Assembly (NCBI GenBank): GCA_019914945.1
Contig: CM034100.1
Span: forward strand, 10,613,096-10,677,095
From: Typha latifolia
Taxonomy: Eukaryota; Streptophyta; Magnoliopsida; Poales; Typhaceae
Length of the DNA: 64,000 bases
Reading direction: 5' to 3'
Shown here in pieces: positions 32,121-43,483 of this stretch. Both the position numbers and the translations under genes were made by a program. Positions within the stretch are counted from its first letter, which is position 1, and each line of letters begins with the position of its first letter. A model generated the notes under the pieces. It saw nothing but the letters and a program-made list of their open reading frames with translations, did not search any database and was not told the origin of the DNA.

Positions 32121-33147
32121 TGAAAAACCCCTAGACACAAGTATGTATCTAAATACTAGGCAATGATATCATTCGTTCGCTTAAGTAAAAGTCCATAGAA
32201 ATATTAAGAATGAAAGAAGAGATGAACGCCAATATTTTAACGTGGAAAAACCCAAATGGAAAATAACCACGGAGCCAAACTCGGATCGAAACCAATCACT
32301 AGAATAATAGCAGTTACAAAACTGACTCACAAAACAACCTGTCGATCCAAACGACTTTGTTCTTCTCAGTCTTGCTCGCTAGAACCCACGATTCACTGCT
32401 TCTCGTCATTGAAGTCCAACCTCACTAACCCTCGAGATTGATCTTTCGTCTAGATAGCCCTTAAGACGAAAGATTAAGTTTTGTAGATGAGTGGAACCTT
32501 GATAGTTGAAAAACTGATGTAGCCTCAAGAAGTCTACTTCAATAATACTTCTTCAACCACACTAGAGATAGGGCATCACAATCCTTATATATGATCTCTA
32601 AGATAGAGCCAAATCCAAGTCTTATTTGTACTCACGAAAGTCCAAATTTTATCAAACTTCGTTGGTGCGTTCGAACGCGGCTCGGGTGCGTTCGAACGGG
32701 CCCGAGTGCATTCGAACGCGACAACTTGAATTCTTCAGGTTGCGTTCGAACACATTTATGAACGCAACTCTCGGTCTGGTGTGAATGCGGTACCGCGTTC
32801 GAACGCGTTTGTGAACGTAGCTCTCGGTCTGTGTGAACGCAAGTACATGCGTTCGAATGCGTTTGTGAACGCAGCTCTCAGTCTATGTGAACGCAAGTAC
32901 CCGCGTTCGAACGCGTTTGTGAACAGAGCTCTCAGTCTGTGTGAATGTAGTACCCGCGTTCGAACGCGTTTGTGAACGCACCGCGTTTGAAAGCGTTTGT
33001 GAACGCGGTGTGAACTCAACAGCTTTTTTCTAATAATTTTGCAATTCTTCAAACCAGAGATATTCTAGACTTGTATAAAGCTCATATACATGTAAAAATA
33101 CACTTAGCATATTTTGTACACAATTGCCAATAATTAAAAACCTAATA
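32121..33147 (-). repeat. 5' LTR of D2
   Basis: On the minus strand it begins TATTAGGTTTTTAATTATTG (one change from the TGTTAGG of D1) and ends GGGGTTTTTCA. The palindrome array lies at 32660-33010, near the LTR start, with four or more roughly 70-base repeats of the form GCGTTCGAACGCGTTTGTGAACG plus CTCTCGGTCTG. It joins a family C LTR fragment at 33148. Confidence 0.9.
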
Positions 33148-33539
33148 GAGATTAAGGTAGAGAGAATAGAGAGAAGATAGGAGGCAAAATACCATCCACA
33201 CCTTTATAGAGGCTGGCCAACAAGCTCAAATACAATTATTAACCCTAATTTTAGAAGATTCCCGCTGATCATGTTCGAACGCGCCCGATTGCGTTTGAAC
33301 GCACAAAAGACGTTCTTTATCGATGCGAACACGATGTAGGCATCGAACACCGCATTGAAATGCACCCGACCATATTCGAACGCGTATTTCGCATTCTGTA
33401 TATTCGTGAACCTATTGCAGGCATTCACAAATGCGTTCGAACGTGCCGCTTATCGCGTTCAAACGCGACCTACAAAAAATTTATTTGAATAAAAATAAAT
33501 AACTAATACAATAAGAAAAGACCTTAACTAAATATATCA

Positions 33540-34784
33540 GGTCTCAAGAGTGGTCATGTTCTAGTACTAGCAGCTACTGTCTTTGAACCCGTAGAATTTC
33601 CGCTAGGCATTCTAGGCGCAAACCACCAATCTAGGTTGCCCCAACTTGCTTTCGCTGTCATCTTGAGAGCCTTGTGCTTTTGCTCCATCCTCACGGCCTT
33701 CTCAAAAGCCTCCTCAAGAGTGATAGGATAGAGAGCACGAAAATTTGCCTAGATCTCCTCCTGCAGCCATGAAGTGAATGTGCTCATCAATATCGGTTCG
33801 AGCCAAGGTGACTCGCATCGACTACTAATTCTTTCAAATTATGCTTGGTACTCCAATATGGTTGTCCTCTGAACCATCTTGCTTAATGTGGCAACAAAAT
33901 CTTCATACACTGTTGTCCCAAATCTACGGGTAATCCTCTTACAAAAATCTACCCAACCGATAAATCCTCCATCATGAATAGCCGATCAATACTAATCCAA
34001 TGCCGTTCCTTGGAAGTGATTGCTTACCATCTGTACCTTTGCATCATCTTGTGTTTCTTGACAATCAAAGTATTGCTCTACTTGAAACATCCAATCTGTC
34101 GGACCACCGGCTTGGAATTTTGGGAAGTCCAAGCATGAGGTTCTCCCCCGAATAGCATTGTCAGGTTCGTAAAAGATCCTTAGTTCAGGTCTGAACCTTT
34201 CTGGTTGTTGATCTCCTTATCTGAATTCCCGAGCATGCCCATCACCATCTCCAAAGAGATCAACTTCATCCTCTAAGTGTCAATCCTCCTCATTGACGAA
34301 ACACATCAGTGCCGCACTCCTCTCAGGTTCTACCACTGCTGGTCTTGAGTTGTGTATCGGAGGTAGGGGATGATATATAAGAATAGATAAAAGAGGATCA
34401 TTGACATTAACAAGTTGTACCTAGACCTGTGGTCAATTCGATGTGATCCCACCGCTGGTCCTTCTTGAGGCACCAATCTTCGTCGAGGAGATAACAAAAC
34501 CGATTGGTTTATACATATTCCTCCAAAGCATTATGATTATTCTGCACTATGACCACCCTATGCAGTAATGTTTGGAATATGCCCCTAAGTTAATCCGCCA
34601 AGCCCATGTTCACACCTATGGACGTTGGTTGATTCAGTCCTACCGTGGCCACCCTAAGGGAATCAGCCTCTTTGTTAGGGTTATTGTGGATTGAGTCTTT
34701 CCTTGTCGATGTGCTCTCCGTTGATCTCCTTGCTGATGCCATCTTACTTGTTTCCACCATTAATAAAGGTCCGAGGTTAATCGG
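33540..34784 (-). pseudogene. Gag of C2
   Basis: It is collinear with the C3 gag (53441-54610) in reverse: SMEN-like N-terminus near 34700, RFVDEED-like acidic words near 34300, WMFQVEQYF near 34080, FHFQGTALD near 34010, ITRRFGTT near 33930, then STFTSWLQEEI and MEQKHKALKMTAKASW near 33660-33800, ending by the protein that carries GSKTVAAST. Stops are present. It stops before the zinc knuckle. Confidence 0.75.
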
Positions 34785-34797
34785 GCTCTGATACTAA

Positions 34798-35583
34798 TAA
34801 TAGGCTACAAAATGATCCCTTCAAGATTTAGATTGATTGTAGGAAACAGTCCGCGCAACTGAGGGAGAGTATTCACCAAATATTCTTCTATAGGCATAAA
34901 CTTACAAAACAAAGTTTGATCGATTCACAACTTCCTGATCTACAATTTTAGTATTTATGCCCTTCGCAGATTGGGGGTGAAGGTGGTCGTGTCGGGTGGA
35001 GTGGATGTTAGGGTTATGAATGATAATGGAGATGAGGGTGGATGGTTGATATAGTTTAAGAGATAAAAATGAAGGGGAAGTAGTGGTCGGGATCCCAAGG
35101 AGGAGGGAGGATTTAACAAGCGAGCGAGGTTAAAAGTTAGATTAGACCTTGCCAATGATAGAGGTGGCTGGTTGGTGAAGAGGGAAGATGGAGATTAGGA
35201 TAGAAAGACTAGAGAGGTCATAGAGGAGGAAATAAACCAATATTCATTAAGTCTAATGATCTTGGCTGCTATCCACATCTTTATAGAGGCTAGCCAACTA
35301 GCCAAAATAACAATTATTAACTAGAATTCTAGTGGACTCCCGCCGATCACGTTTGAACGCGCTCGCCCACATTGGAACGCACAAAAGGCGTTCACTGTCA
35401 ATGCAAACTGATGCAGGCATTCAAACGCACTTTTCACATTCTCTGTTTTTGCGAACTGATGCAGGCATTGGCAAAGGCGTTCAAACACGCCCCCTTCCGC
35501 GTTCAAACGCAACTTATAGAAAATTTATTTTAATAAAAATAAATAACTAATGCAATAAGAAAAGACTCTAATAAGGTGTTTCA
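34798..35583 (-). repeat. 5' LTR of C2
   Basis: Minus-strand ends are TGAAACACC and GCCTATTA, both slightly decayed. One primer site only (GCTCTGATACTAA, 34785-34797), unlike the multiplied sites of other C copies. The palindrome module lies at 35340-35515. Confidence 0.75.
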
Positions 35584-35999
35584 CCCACTTGACCAACCTT
35601 GACCACGAGATCACTTGGCTCACGATGACATGCCACATTTTTAGGATGCAAGCTTAATCTTGTCAAACTTGATTTCTCAAAATTCTCTTAGAGGAGACCA
35701 GCTAGCTTGTACCTATCTAGCTGAGTAGTTTTTCACTTACTATGACACGCCTAACCATTAGAAGATCCAGCTAACTTCATTCCACTTAGAGGGTGTGGTG
35801 ATTAGGTGGTACCAATCGACTTAGCAGAGTTGACCATTTGAGTCTTAGTAGGACTTTGCAAATGTGATTTGTGCTTGGTTTGTCGACCTATTACGAGGAG
35901 TTCGAGTGGATTTGCAACTGGGTCATTAATTGGTCTGACTCAGCCTTAAAAAGTACTTTCATCAGTAGGCTCAAGCCTAATATTCAAGCTGAGTCAAGA
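35584..35999 (+). pseudogene. Old Gypsy gag, first part (host of nested C elements)
   Basis: The plus-strand translation in shifting frames gives a KLDFSKFS-like word, QFFTYYDTPNH, IQLTSFHLEGVVIRWYQST, DFANVICAWF and TFISRLKPNIQAE. This is the order of a Gypsy capsid (compare LASFHLEDAALHWFRA and FISGLRGDIQ in element A). It continues at 42030 as KTLRLTTSYEAFYLAVL. A family C LTR (36000-42029) splits it, with CAAGA and CAAAA as flanking target duplication. Confidence 0.7.
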
Positions 36000-36787
36000 T
36001 GATAAGTTCTGATATCAAACTGATATGCTCTGATACTAAATTGATATGCTTTGATAGCAAATTGATGGGTTCTTGTACCAAAAGGTCGGCTACGGAACAA
36101 TTCCTTTAAGATATGAACTTATAGCAGAAAGAAGTCCATGCAACCTTGGTAACATATTCGTCAGATATTTCCCTTTAGTCACAAAATTACAAAACTAAGT
36201 AGATTAGATTCGTAACTTCCTGATCTACAACTTTCATATATCCTTCGCAGATTTGAATTGCAACTCGAACAAAAACACGGAATAACGTGGGGGATGGTGG
36301 TGGTGACCGGTGGAGTGGATGTTAGGGTTATGGATAGGTATGGAGATGAAGGTGGATAGTAGATGTGATTAAGGGATATAAACGAATGGAACGAAGTGGT
36401 CGAGATTCCAAAGAATAGGAGTGACTAGACAAACGACAGAGGTTAGAAGTTAGGAGAAACCTTGCCAATGATAGAGGTGGTAAGATGGTGAAGAGGGAGG
36501 AGGGAGAGAGTTTAGAGAAGATAGGAGGCAAGAAATCAATAATCTAATAGCATTCTGAATTTGGCTGCCATCCATATTAATAGAGACTGGCCAACAAGCC
36601 CTAAAACAATAAGTAACCCTAATTCTGAAGGATTCTCGCTGATCGCATTCGAACGCACCCGATTATGTTCGATAGGCACAAAAGACGTTCTCTATATGTG
36701 CGAACACGATGTAGGCGTTCGACACGCCCGACAATGTTTGAACGCGCATTACACATTCTCTATATTTGCAAACCTGATGTAGGCATT
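36000..36787 (-). repeat. Family C LTR, inner part (rest at 41916-42029)
   Basis: It begins with four primer-site-like units (36000-36083, for example GCTCTGATACTAAATTGATA) and runs to GATGTAGGCATT at 36787, where another family C element enters. The missing end of the same LTR, TGCAAGGTTGTTCAAATGCG to GTGTATCA, is at 41916-42029. Together they make one solo LTR in the old gag. Confidence 0.75.
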
Positions 36788-37649
36788 TGTTAGGCTATGA
36801 TACCACTTTGATAAGCTCTGATAGCAATTGATAGGATCTAGAACCAAAGATAACCTATGCAATGATTCCTTCAAGATCTGGATGTATTAGAGGAATCAAT
36901 CTGCGCAATTGTCAAAAAATACTCGTCAAATATTCTCCGGTAGTTAGAAAATTATGAAATTAATTGTGTTAGATCAATAACTTCCTGATCTACAACTTTT
37001 TTACGCCCTTCATAGATTCAAATTGTAGAAGGGATGAAAATATGGAATAACGTGGGAATGGTGGTGGTGACGGGTAGAGTGGATGTTAGGGTTATGGATG
37101 GGTATAAAGATGAAGGTGGATTGTGGAAGTGATTAAAGGATGTAGACGAAGGGAACTAAGTGGTCAAGATCCCAAAGAAGAGGGGTGGCTCGACAATCGA
37201 GGGAGATTAGAAGTTAAAAGAAGCCTTGCCAACAGTAGAGGTGGAAGGTTGGTGAAGAGGGAGAAGTGAGAAGTCTAGAGAGAAGATAAGAGGCCAGAAA
37301 TCAATAATCCAGTTGCCTAATAAATTTGGCGGCCATCCACGTATATATAGAGGCTAGCCAACAAGTCCTAAAACAATATGAAACCCTAATTCTAGAGCTT
37401 TCCCGTCGATCGCATTCAAACGCGCCCGATCGCATTCAAATGCACTAAAACACGTTCTCTATACGTGCGAACCCGATGCAGGCGTTCGAATGCACAATAT
37501 GCATTCTCTGTATTTATGAACCTGATGTAGGCAATCGCAAGGGTGTTCGAATGCAACCCTACCTGCGTTTGAATGCGACCTACATGAATTTTATTTTAAT
37601 GAAAATAAGTATCAAATGCAATAAGAAAAGATCCTAATTACGTGTATCA
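36788..37649 (-). repeat. 3' LTR of the tandem C array
   Basis: TGTTAGGCTATGATACC at the left (minus-strand end) and GTGTATCA at the right. Three primer-site-like units occupy 36788-36850, all mutated. The palindrome module spans about 37410-37580. Confidence 0.75.
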
Positions 37650-38330
37650 GCCTACCACGCTTCCCCTACCTTGCCCTGATGGTGAAGAGTCAGGGAAACG
37701 CTCCAAGATATCAGTCTCCAACTCCCATATCGCCTCGTCGGATGGCTTGTTAATCCACTCAACTAGAATCTCCATCTCAAATTTGGTACCATATCAACGT
37801 CTAGCAAGTACTCGAACTGGCTCTACGATCTCTTTCTCCTCCAATGACTCTAGTAGAACCGATCCAACAATCACATGATCTCCAATGCGCTCTCTCAATG
37901 ATGAAACATAAAAATTAGGATGCACTCTCAACCCCTCTAGCGGCTCCAAACAATATGCAACCGGACCAATATGCTCCAACACCCGAAACAGACCAAAGTA
38001 GCGATGTGCTAACTTTTAGCCACGCATCGGACGTAAGGTCACCTGTCGATATGGCTGCACCCTCACAAACACCTAACTGCCGATGTCGAACTCCTGCTCC
38101 TTATGGCTACGATCATAAACTTGCTTCATGCGGTTTTGAGCAAGTTTACGATGAGCACGCAACCTTCTCAATGTGGCGTCTCTATCCATCAAAGCTAAGT
38201 CCACCTCCGTACGATCTGCAGATGCCACTGAATCATAAGCACGTAATGTCGGAGCCGTGCGTCCATACACCACCTTAAATGGAGTCATACCAATGCTGCT
38301 ATGGTAGGCGGTGTTATAAGACTACTCCGA
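37650..38330 (-). pseudogene. Integrase C-terminal part
   Basis: On the minus strand from about 38300: GMTPFKVVYGRTAPTLRAYD, MDRDATLRRLRAHRKLAQNR, a GPVAYCLEPLEGLRVHP segment and a chromodomain-like tail, then a purine-poor stretch before the LTR. It stops at 38330 where an opposite-strand RT piece begins. Confidence 0.8.
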
Positions 38331-38688
38331 GATGTTGGAGCAAGGCGAGATGTTGGAGCAAGGCCTCATTCAACCAAGTCATATCTTATACTTATACCCC
38401 GTGCAATTGGTGCAAAAAAAGGATGGGACATGGCGTTTTTGTGTCGACTATCGAGCAGTAAATACTATTACCGTCAAGGATCGGTATCCCATTCCGGTTA
38501 TCGAGGAGTTGCTGGACAAGCTTGCAGGGGCGACTATATTTAGTAAGCTTGACTTGGGGGGCGGGTATCATCAAATTAGAGTTCACCCGGTAGATGTGCA
38601 TAAAACTACATTTCGGACTCTAGATGGGCATTACAAGTTTCGGGTGATGCCTTTTTGTCTCATCAATGCTCCAGCTACCTTTCAAGAT
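38331..38688 (+). pseudogene. Inverted RT fragment within a minus-strand C element
   Basis: Plus-strand reading: [57 protein letters not shown] and [16 protein letters not shown], fingers and start of the palm of a Gypsy RT. The catalytic xxDD lies past the break. GAGATGTTGGAGCAAGGC is repeated twice in tandem at its left end (38331-38368). It ends directly at a family C LTR. An inversion inside the element is the simplest cause. Confidence 0.85.
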
Positions 38689-39558
38689 GATAGGCTCTTA
38701 TACCAATTGATAAGCTCTAATACCAAATTGTTAAGATCTGGAACCAAAGATAGGCTACGCAACTATTCCTTCATGATCTGGATGTATTACAGGAATCAGT
38801 CCGTATAATTGTAGAAAAATATTCGTCAAATATTCTTTGTTAGTCAGACAATTACGAAACAAATTGGGTTAGATCCGTCACTTCCTGATCTACAACTTTC
38901 GTATTTATGCCCTTTGTAGAGTCAAAATGTAGCAGGGACAAAAATACAGAATAACATGGGTGATGGTGGTGGTGATAGGTGAAGTGGATGTTAAGGTTAT
39001 GGATTGGTATGGACATGGGGGTGGATTGTGGAATTGATTAAGGAAAGTAGACAAAGGGAACGAAGTGGTCGAGATCCCAAAGAAAAGGGGTGACTCGATA
39101 GTCGAGGGAGATTAGAAGCGAGGAGAAACCTTACCAACGGTAGATGTGGAAGGATGGTGAAGAGGGAGGAGGGAGGAGTCTAGAAAGAAGATAGGAGGTA
39201 AGAAATCAATAATCCAATAGCATAATGAAGTTGGTTGCCATCCACATATTCATAGAGGTTACCCAATAAGTCCTAAAACAATATGAAACCCTAATTCTAG
39301 AGGATTCCCGTCGATCGTGTTCGAACGCGCCTGATCGCGTTCGAACGCACTCAAAAAGCCCCTTATCTGGATTTGCAAACGCGACAAAGGCGTTCAAAGG
39401 CGGGCGTTCACAAGGTGTTCAAACGCGGGTGTTCACAAGGAGTTCACAAGGGCCTTCGAACGCGACTCCACCTGCGTTCGAACGTAACCTACATAAATTT
39501 TGTTTTAACAAAAATAAATACCTAATGTAATAAGAAAAGATCCTAACTAAGTATATCA
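38689..39558 (-). repeat. Middle LTR of the tandem C array
   Basis: It begins with three primer-site-like units (38689-38750) and ends AAGTATATCA. A TATA-like CACATATTCATAGAGG lies near 39242. The palindrome module lies at 39310-39485, with tandem GGCGTTCAAAGGCGGGCGTTCACAAGG-like units near 39390-39450. Confidence 0.8.
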
Positions 39559-40756
39559 GCCCACCAACCTTCCCCCACCTTGCCCTCAAGGTGAAAAGTC
39601 AGAGAAACACTCCAAGATATTAGTCTCCAACTCCCATGTTGCCTCATCAGATGGCTTGCCAAGCCACTCAACTAGAATCTCCATCTCGAATCAGGTACCA
39701 TGTCGTCGTTGGCGTCTAGCAAGTACTCGAACTGGCTCTACGAACACCTATCGATACACTAACTTTTGGTTTCGCATCGGACGTAAGGTCACCTGTCGAT
39801 ACAGTTGCACCCTCACAAACACCCAATTGCTGATGTCGAACACCTGCTCCTAATGGCTACGATCATAAACTTGCTTCATGCGGTTTTGAGCAAGTTTAAG
39901 ATGAGCACGCAACCTCCTCAATGTGGTGTCTCTATCCATCAATGCTAAGTCCATCTCTGTCCGATTTGCAGATGCCACTGGATCATAAGCACGTAATGTC
40001 GGAGCTGTGCGTCCATACACCACCTCAAATGGAGTCATGCCAATGCTACTATGGTAGGCAGTGTTATAAGACCACTCCGCCCATAGTAAGAACTCCAACC
40101 ATCCTCTCGGTATCTCTTCAACAAAGCACCTCAAATACTGCTCAATGCCTCGATTAACCACCCCAGTTTGGCCGTCCATCTGTGGATGGTAGGCTGAACT
40201 AAAGTTTAATTGAGTCCCCTGCAATCTGAAATACTCAGTCCAAAAGTCTCTCATAAATACACGATCACGGTCCGAGACAATCGTGCGTGGCATGCCATGT
40301 AATCGAGCAACATCTCTAACAAAAATTTCAGCCACCGTCTTGGCTGAAAACGGATGTGACAATGCCGAAAAGTGTGCATACTTGTTCAATCTATCAACCA
40401 CCACAAAGATAATAGAATAACCACACACCAGCGGAAGACCCTCTATGAAATCCAAAGAAATTTTCTCCTAAACACAGTCTGGTATAGGTCAAGGCTATAG
40501 TAATCCGTCTGGTTTCAATGTAGTTGGTATAGGACAAAACTCCTCACATTCCATCTCAATCCTGGCCACGTGCAACTCTGAGATATCCTCCTATAAATCC
40601 TCAAGACACCCTCATGACCAGCCTCTGGAGTGTGATGGAAATGCTCCAACAATTTCTGCCGTAATTTATTATTGGCGGGCACACGAATGCATCCGCGGTC
40701 CAACAGCAAACCGCCTCGATTCTCCAACTCGGGATGGCATTCCGAATCATTCATCA
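39559..40756 (-). pseudogene. Integrase of family C with a lost catalytic Glu
   Basis: From the right: zinc finger HFHHTPEAGHEGVLRIYRR (near 40610), then the core MDFIEGLPLVCGYSIIFVVV (40455 leftwards), SDRDRVF with the second Asp, and DGQTGVVNRG, where Gly (codon at 40162-40164) replaces the catalytic Glu of relatives. It then runs through [20 protein letters not shown]. The GPY region is mostly deleted; a short chromodomain-like end remains near 39590-39700. Without the Glu, strand transfer should fail. Confidence 0.85.
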
Positions 40757-40760
40757 CCTC

Positions 40761-41670
40761 CTACAATAATCTCAAAATATCTGGATCAGATGTACATGCA
40801 TACCTCAGCTCGTCAAGGAAGGGAAGGGTAGGAGATGAATAGACTACAAGCTTGGCAGTATTGGATTGGCGCGATAGTGCATCCGCCACTCTATTTTCCG
40901 TTCCCTTCTTGTATTGAATTTCATAATCATACCCCAACAATTTTGTGACCCATCGCTGTTGTGCTAGAGTGTGTATGCACGGTCCCATAAAATATGGAAG
41001 GCTTCTTTGATCGGTTCGGATAATGAATCGTCTACCGATCAAATAAGGCCTCCACTTTGTCACTGCATGCAAAATTGCCAACATCTCTCTCTCATAAGTC
41101 GATAATTGCTGAGATTTTTATGATATAGCCTTCCTAAGATAGGTAATGGGACGTCCTTCTTGCATTAGCACAACTCTTATGCCAACACCCGACGCATCAC
41201 ATTCCACAATAGATTCTTTTGTGAAGTCTGATAGTGCTAGAACGGGTGCCGTCATCATTGCTGTTTTCAATTTTTCAAACGCTAAAGTGGGCTTCATCCG
41301 TCCATCTAAAAGAGTCCTTCTTCAACAAAGAAGTGTGATGAATCGATGATAATAACCAGTCAGCTTCAAAAATCTTCTCAATCCGGTGGTAGTAGTAGGA
41401 ATAGGCCAAGCACTCATACAAGCAACCTGTTGAGGATCTGCCACTACACCATCCCCTGAAATGTTGTGGCCTAAATACTCCACCTTTGGTACTCCTTATA
41501 GGCACTTGAACTTCTTGATTTTCAATTGGTTTTGCTCCAACAAATTCAGCACTCCCTCCAAATGCTGTCAATGCTCCAATTCAGTCCTGCTATACACCAA
41601 AATATCATCAAAAAATACCAAGACATACCTTCGCAAGAGAGGCCCAAATATATCATTCATGAGGATTTCA
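40761..41670 (-). pseudogene. RT thumb and RNase H of family C
   Basis: On the minus strand from 41670: MNDI-like start, [12 protein letters not shown] (catalytic DD, near 41610), YLGHNISGDGVV near 41465, [32 protein letters not shown] (RNase H start), then REMLAILHAVTKWRPYLIGR, IIRTDQRSL and ADALSRQ, ending in the linker to integrase. Several shifts and stops. The left RT half is missing at the LTR junction near 41670. Confidence 0.85.
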
Positions 41671-41910
41671 TCCACATATATATAGAGGCTAGCCAACAAG
41701 TCCTAAAATTATGCGTTATCTGTAAGTGCGAACGTGATGCAAGCATTCGAACGGACAATATGCGTTCTCTGTATTTGCGAACTTGATGCAAGCGTTCGCA
41801 AGGGCGTTTGAACGCGACCTCACCTGCATTCGAACGCGACCTATAGGAATTTTATTTTAATGATAATAAACATCAATTGCAATAAGAAAAGATCCAAACT
41901 AAGTATATCA
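41671..41910 (-). repeat. 5' LTR of the tandem C array, truncated
   Basis: It runs from GTATATCA (41910) back through the palindrome module and TATATATA (near 41680), then joins RT. R, U5, primer site, gag and protease are deleted. The join falls beside the TATA box. Confidence 0.75.
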
Positions 41911-41915
41911 GCGTT

Positions 41916-42029
41916 TGCAAGGTTGTTCAAATGCGACCCCTCCTGCGTTCAAACACGACCTACAGGAATTTTATTTTAATAAAAATAAACAACTAATGCA
42001 ATAAGAAAAGATCCTAACTAAGTGTATCA
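41916..42029 (-). repeat. Outer end of the family C LTR begun at 36000
   Basis: It begins TGCAAGGTTGTTCAAATGCG and ends AAGTGTATCA, the U3 start of a C LTR on the minus strand. It completes the LTR interrupted at 36787. Confidence 0.75.
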
Positions 42030-42370
42030 CAAAACTTTGAGGCTCACTACTTCTTATGAGGCCTTCTATTTAGCTGTTCTATGAATTGGTCCAGTTGAAT
42101 TAGATCTACAAGAAAGAGAGAAGAAAGATGACCTAAACCCACGGCCTACATAGACGGCTCAGCCTAACCGCGTAATAGAAAAGGCTTATATTTTTACTAT
42201 GATGACTGATATACCCTCAACCATAAATGCAAGCGTTAGCTAGTCCCATATCATATTCCTAGGCAGACTCAAAGATGATGAATCTAAGTCCACTAATTGA
42301 TACGACAAGCTGTATAGGTACAAAAAAGTGAGAGACTAGTCATCGTAATGATAATATGTGAGAAGCATAG
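42030..42370 (+). pseudogene. Old Gypsy gag, second part
   Basis: It resumes the capsid left at 35999: KTLRLTTSYEAFYLAVL (aligned with the VRALRPRTLKEAF region of element A), then about 200 bases with no clear motif. Stops are frequent. Confidence 0.55.
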
Positions 42371-42965
42371 TGAATTGATACGATCTAACTATGTAGATTA
42401 GGTTAGTTGAGTTCGTTGAGTCGAGTCGAGTCAACTTGAGTTAGTTAGTTAGCTCTATTTTATTGTTTTGAATTTCAAATAAATTGGATAATCTACATGT
42501 GGATCCGATCCACTAAAATTTTTACTCCTATAAATAGGAGGGGACATGTGTTGATAAACTATCATTGAATGAATTTGACTTTCGCCAAATTATTCCTTTC
42601 GTCCTTACTTTTTACTGTAGCTGTAAGACTGTATTTATCATTTTAGGAGTATATCATAGTTGTAGAGCATTCTGATCTTCCAAATCCTAGCTACCTTCCT
42701 TCACCAATAGCCTCCTACTTTATGACCATCCACCGCCACCCTTGGCCATCCAACATCCTCTGATGACTACCGCAAAGTTGAATATTTACAATTCTACCCC
42801 ATTCTGACCTTGCTCCACTATTTTATTTATATCTTTTTATTCAGATCTTCTATTTAGATGAAACTAGAGCCATTAGAACTCTATCTCAGAGGCTGCTAGC
42901 ATCACATAAATTTTTATAATTTTCTTATGTTCGAATTGGTTAAAAGATCTAGTGCATAACAAAAA
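42371..42965 (+). repeat. LTR family F, copy 1
   Basis: It shares with 56092-56575 and 56576-57180: ACTCCTATAAATAGGA (TATA box 42529-42536), GGACATGTxTTGATAA, ATCATAGxTGTAGA, CCACCxCCACCCTTGG and CCCATTxTGACCTTGCTC, in order. It has no TTCGAA palindromes. Ends are approximate. Confidence 0.6.
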
Positions 42966-43460
42966 ATTTTATAATGAATTTTGGAATAAATCATAACTTT
43001 AGGACTCGTCGTCAAAATGGTGCAATTGGGGGAAAAAATAAAACTAATCTAAAAGAACTATGTCTCGAGAGTCACAGAGATAGAAGGATCAACCTCAATG
43101 GTCACTGAGGTTTGGAAACCTTTCATGGGAAGTCATATGTCACGGGGTCTAGCGAGCAAGGTTGTTATAGATTAAGTCATAGAAATCAGCGGGTGATCTG
43201 TAAGCTTCTTGTTAACTGTTACAGGTTTTAGTGATTAGTTTCGATCCATGGTTTTTTACTCAATTTTGGATTTTTCCATGTAAAACTTTTATGTTTGTGA
43301 TCATCTTTTTCATGCTTTATTTTTCATATATTATTATCGATAGCATGTAATAGATCTCATCTCCTTTGGCATTTCTTATGTTTTTCAATTAGTATAAGAG
43401 CATACCTAAGTATTCACATAAGTTTTAGTTTTTTTAATTGGTATCAGAGTAGGCACTTTT
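42966..43460 (+). repeat. LTR end and doubled primer site of E1
   Basis: The LTR part carries TCTAGCGAGCAAG and CCATGxAAAACTTTTATG words shared with D LTRs, and ends TTATGTTTTTCA near 43388. ATTAGTATAAGAGCA follows directly, a mutated primer site. About 50 bases on, ATTGGTATCAGAGTA (43438-43452) is a better match. Confidence 0.6.
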
Positions 43461-43483
43461 AGCTTAGAGAGAGATCCTTTAAA

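Larger units (their letters stand above)
26665..33147 (-). mobile_element. Copia element D2 with decayed full pol
   Basis: Minus-strand element: LTR 33147-32121, primer site, gag, protease, integrase, RT, RNase H, then non-coding DNA. The 3' LTR is missing at the D1 junction. It belongs to the same family as D1 by LTR and gag and supplies the pol that D1 lacks. Gene order protease-integrase-RT-RNase H is Copia order. Shared gag coiled-coil and double knuckle suggest the Sirevirus group (inference). Confidence 0.85.
33148..35583 (-). mobile_element. Family C Gypsy C2: LTR-gag-partial LTR, no pol
   Basis: Minus strand: 5' LTR 35583-34798, one primer site (34797-34785), gag 34790-33540, then directly a 3' LTR starting at 33539 and cut at 33148 by D2. 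All of pol is missing between gag and 3' LTR. It sits beside an old plus-strand gag (35584 on). Confidence 0.8.
36788..41910 (-). mobile_element. Tandem family C array: LTR-int-LTR-int-LTR
   Basis: On the minus strand: partial LTR (41910-41671), RT-RNase H-integrase (41670-39559), full LTR (39558-38689), inverted RT plus integrase (38688-37650), full LTR (37649-36788). Flanks GCATT (36783-36787) and GCGTT (41911-41915) are a target duplication differing at one CpG, so the whole array behaves as one insertion in the LTR around it. Sharing a middle LTR is the shape left by unequal LTR recombination (inference). Confidence 0.75.
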
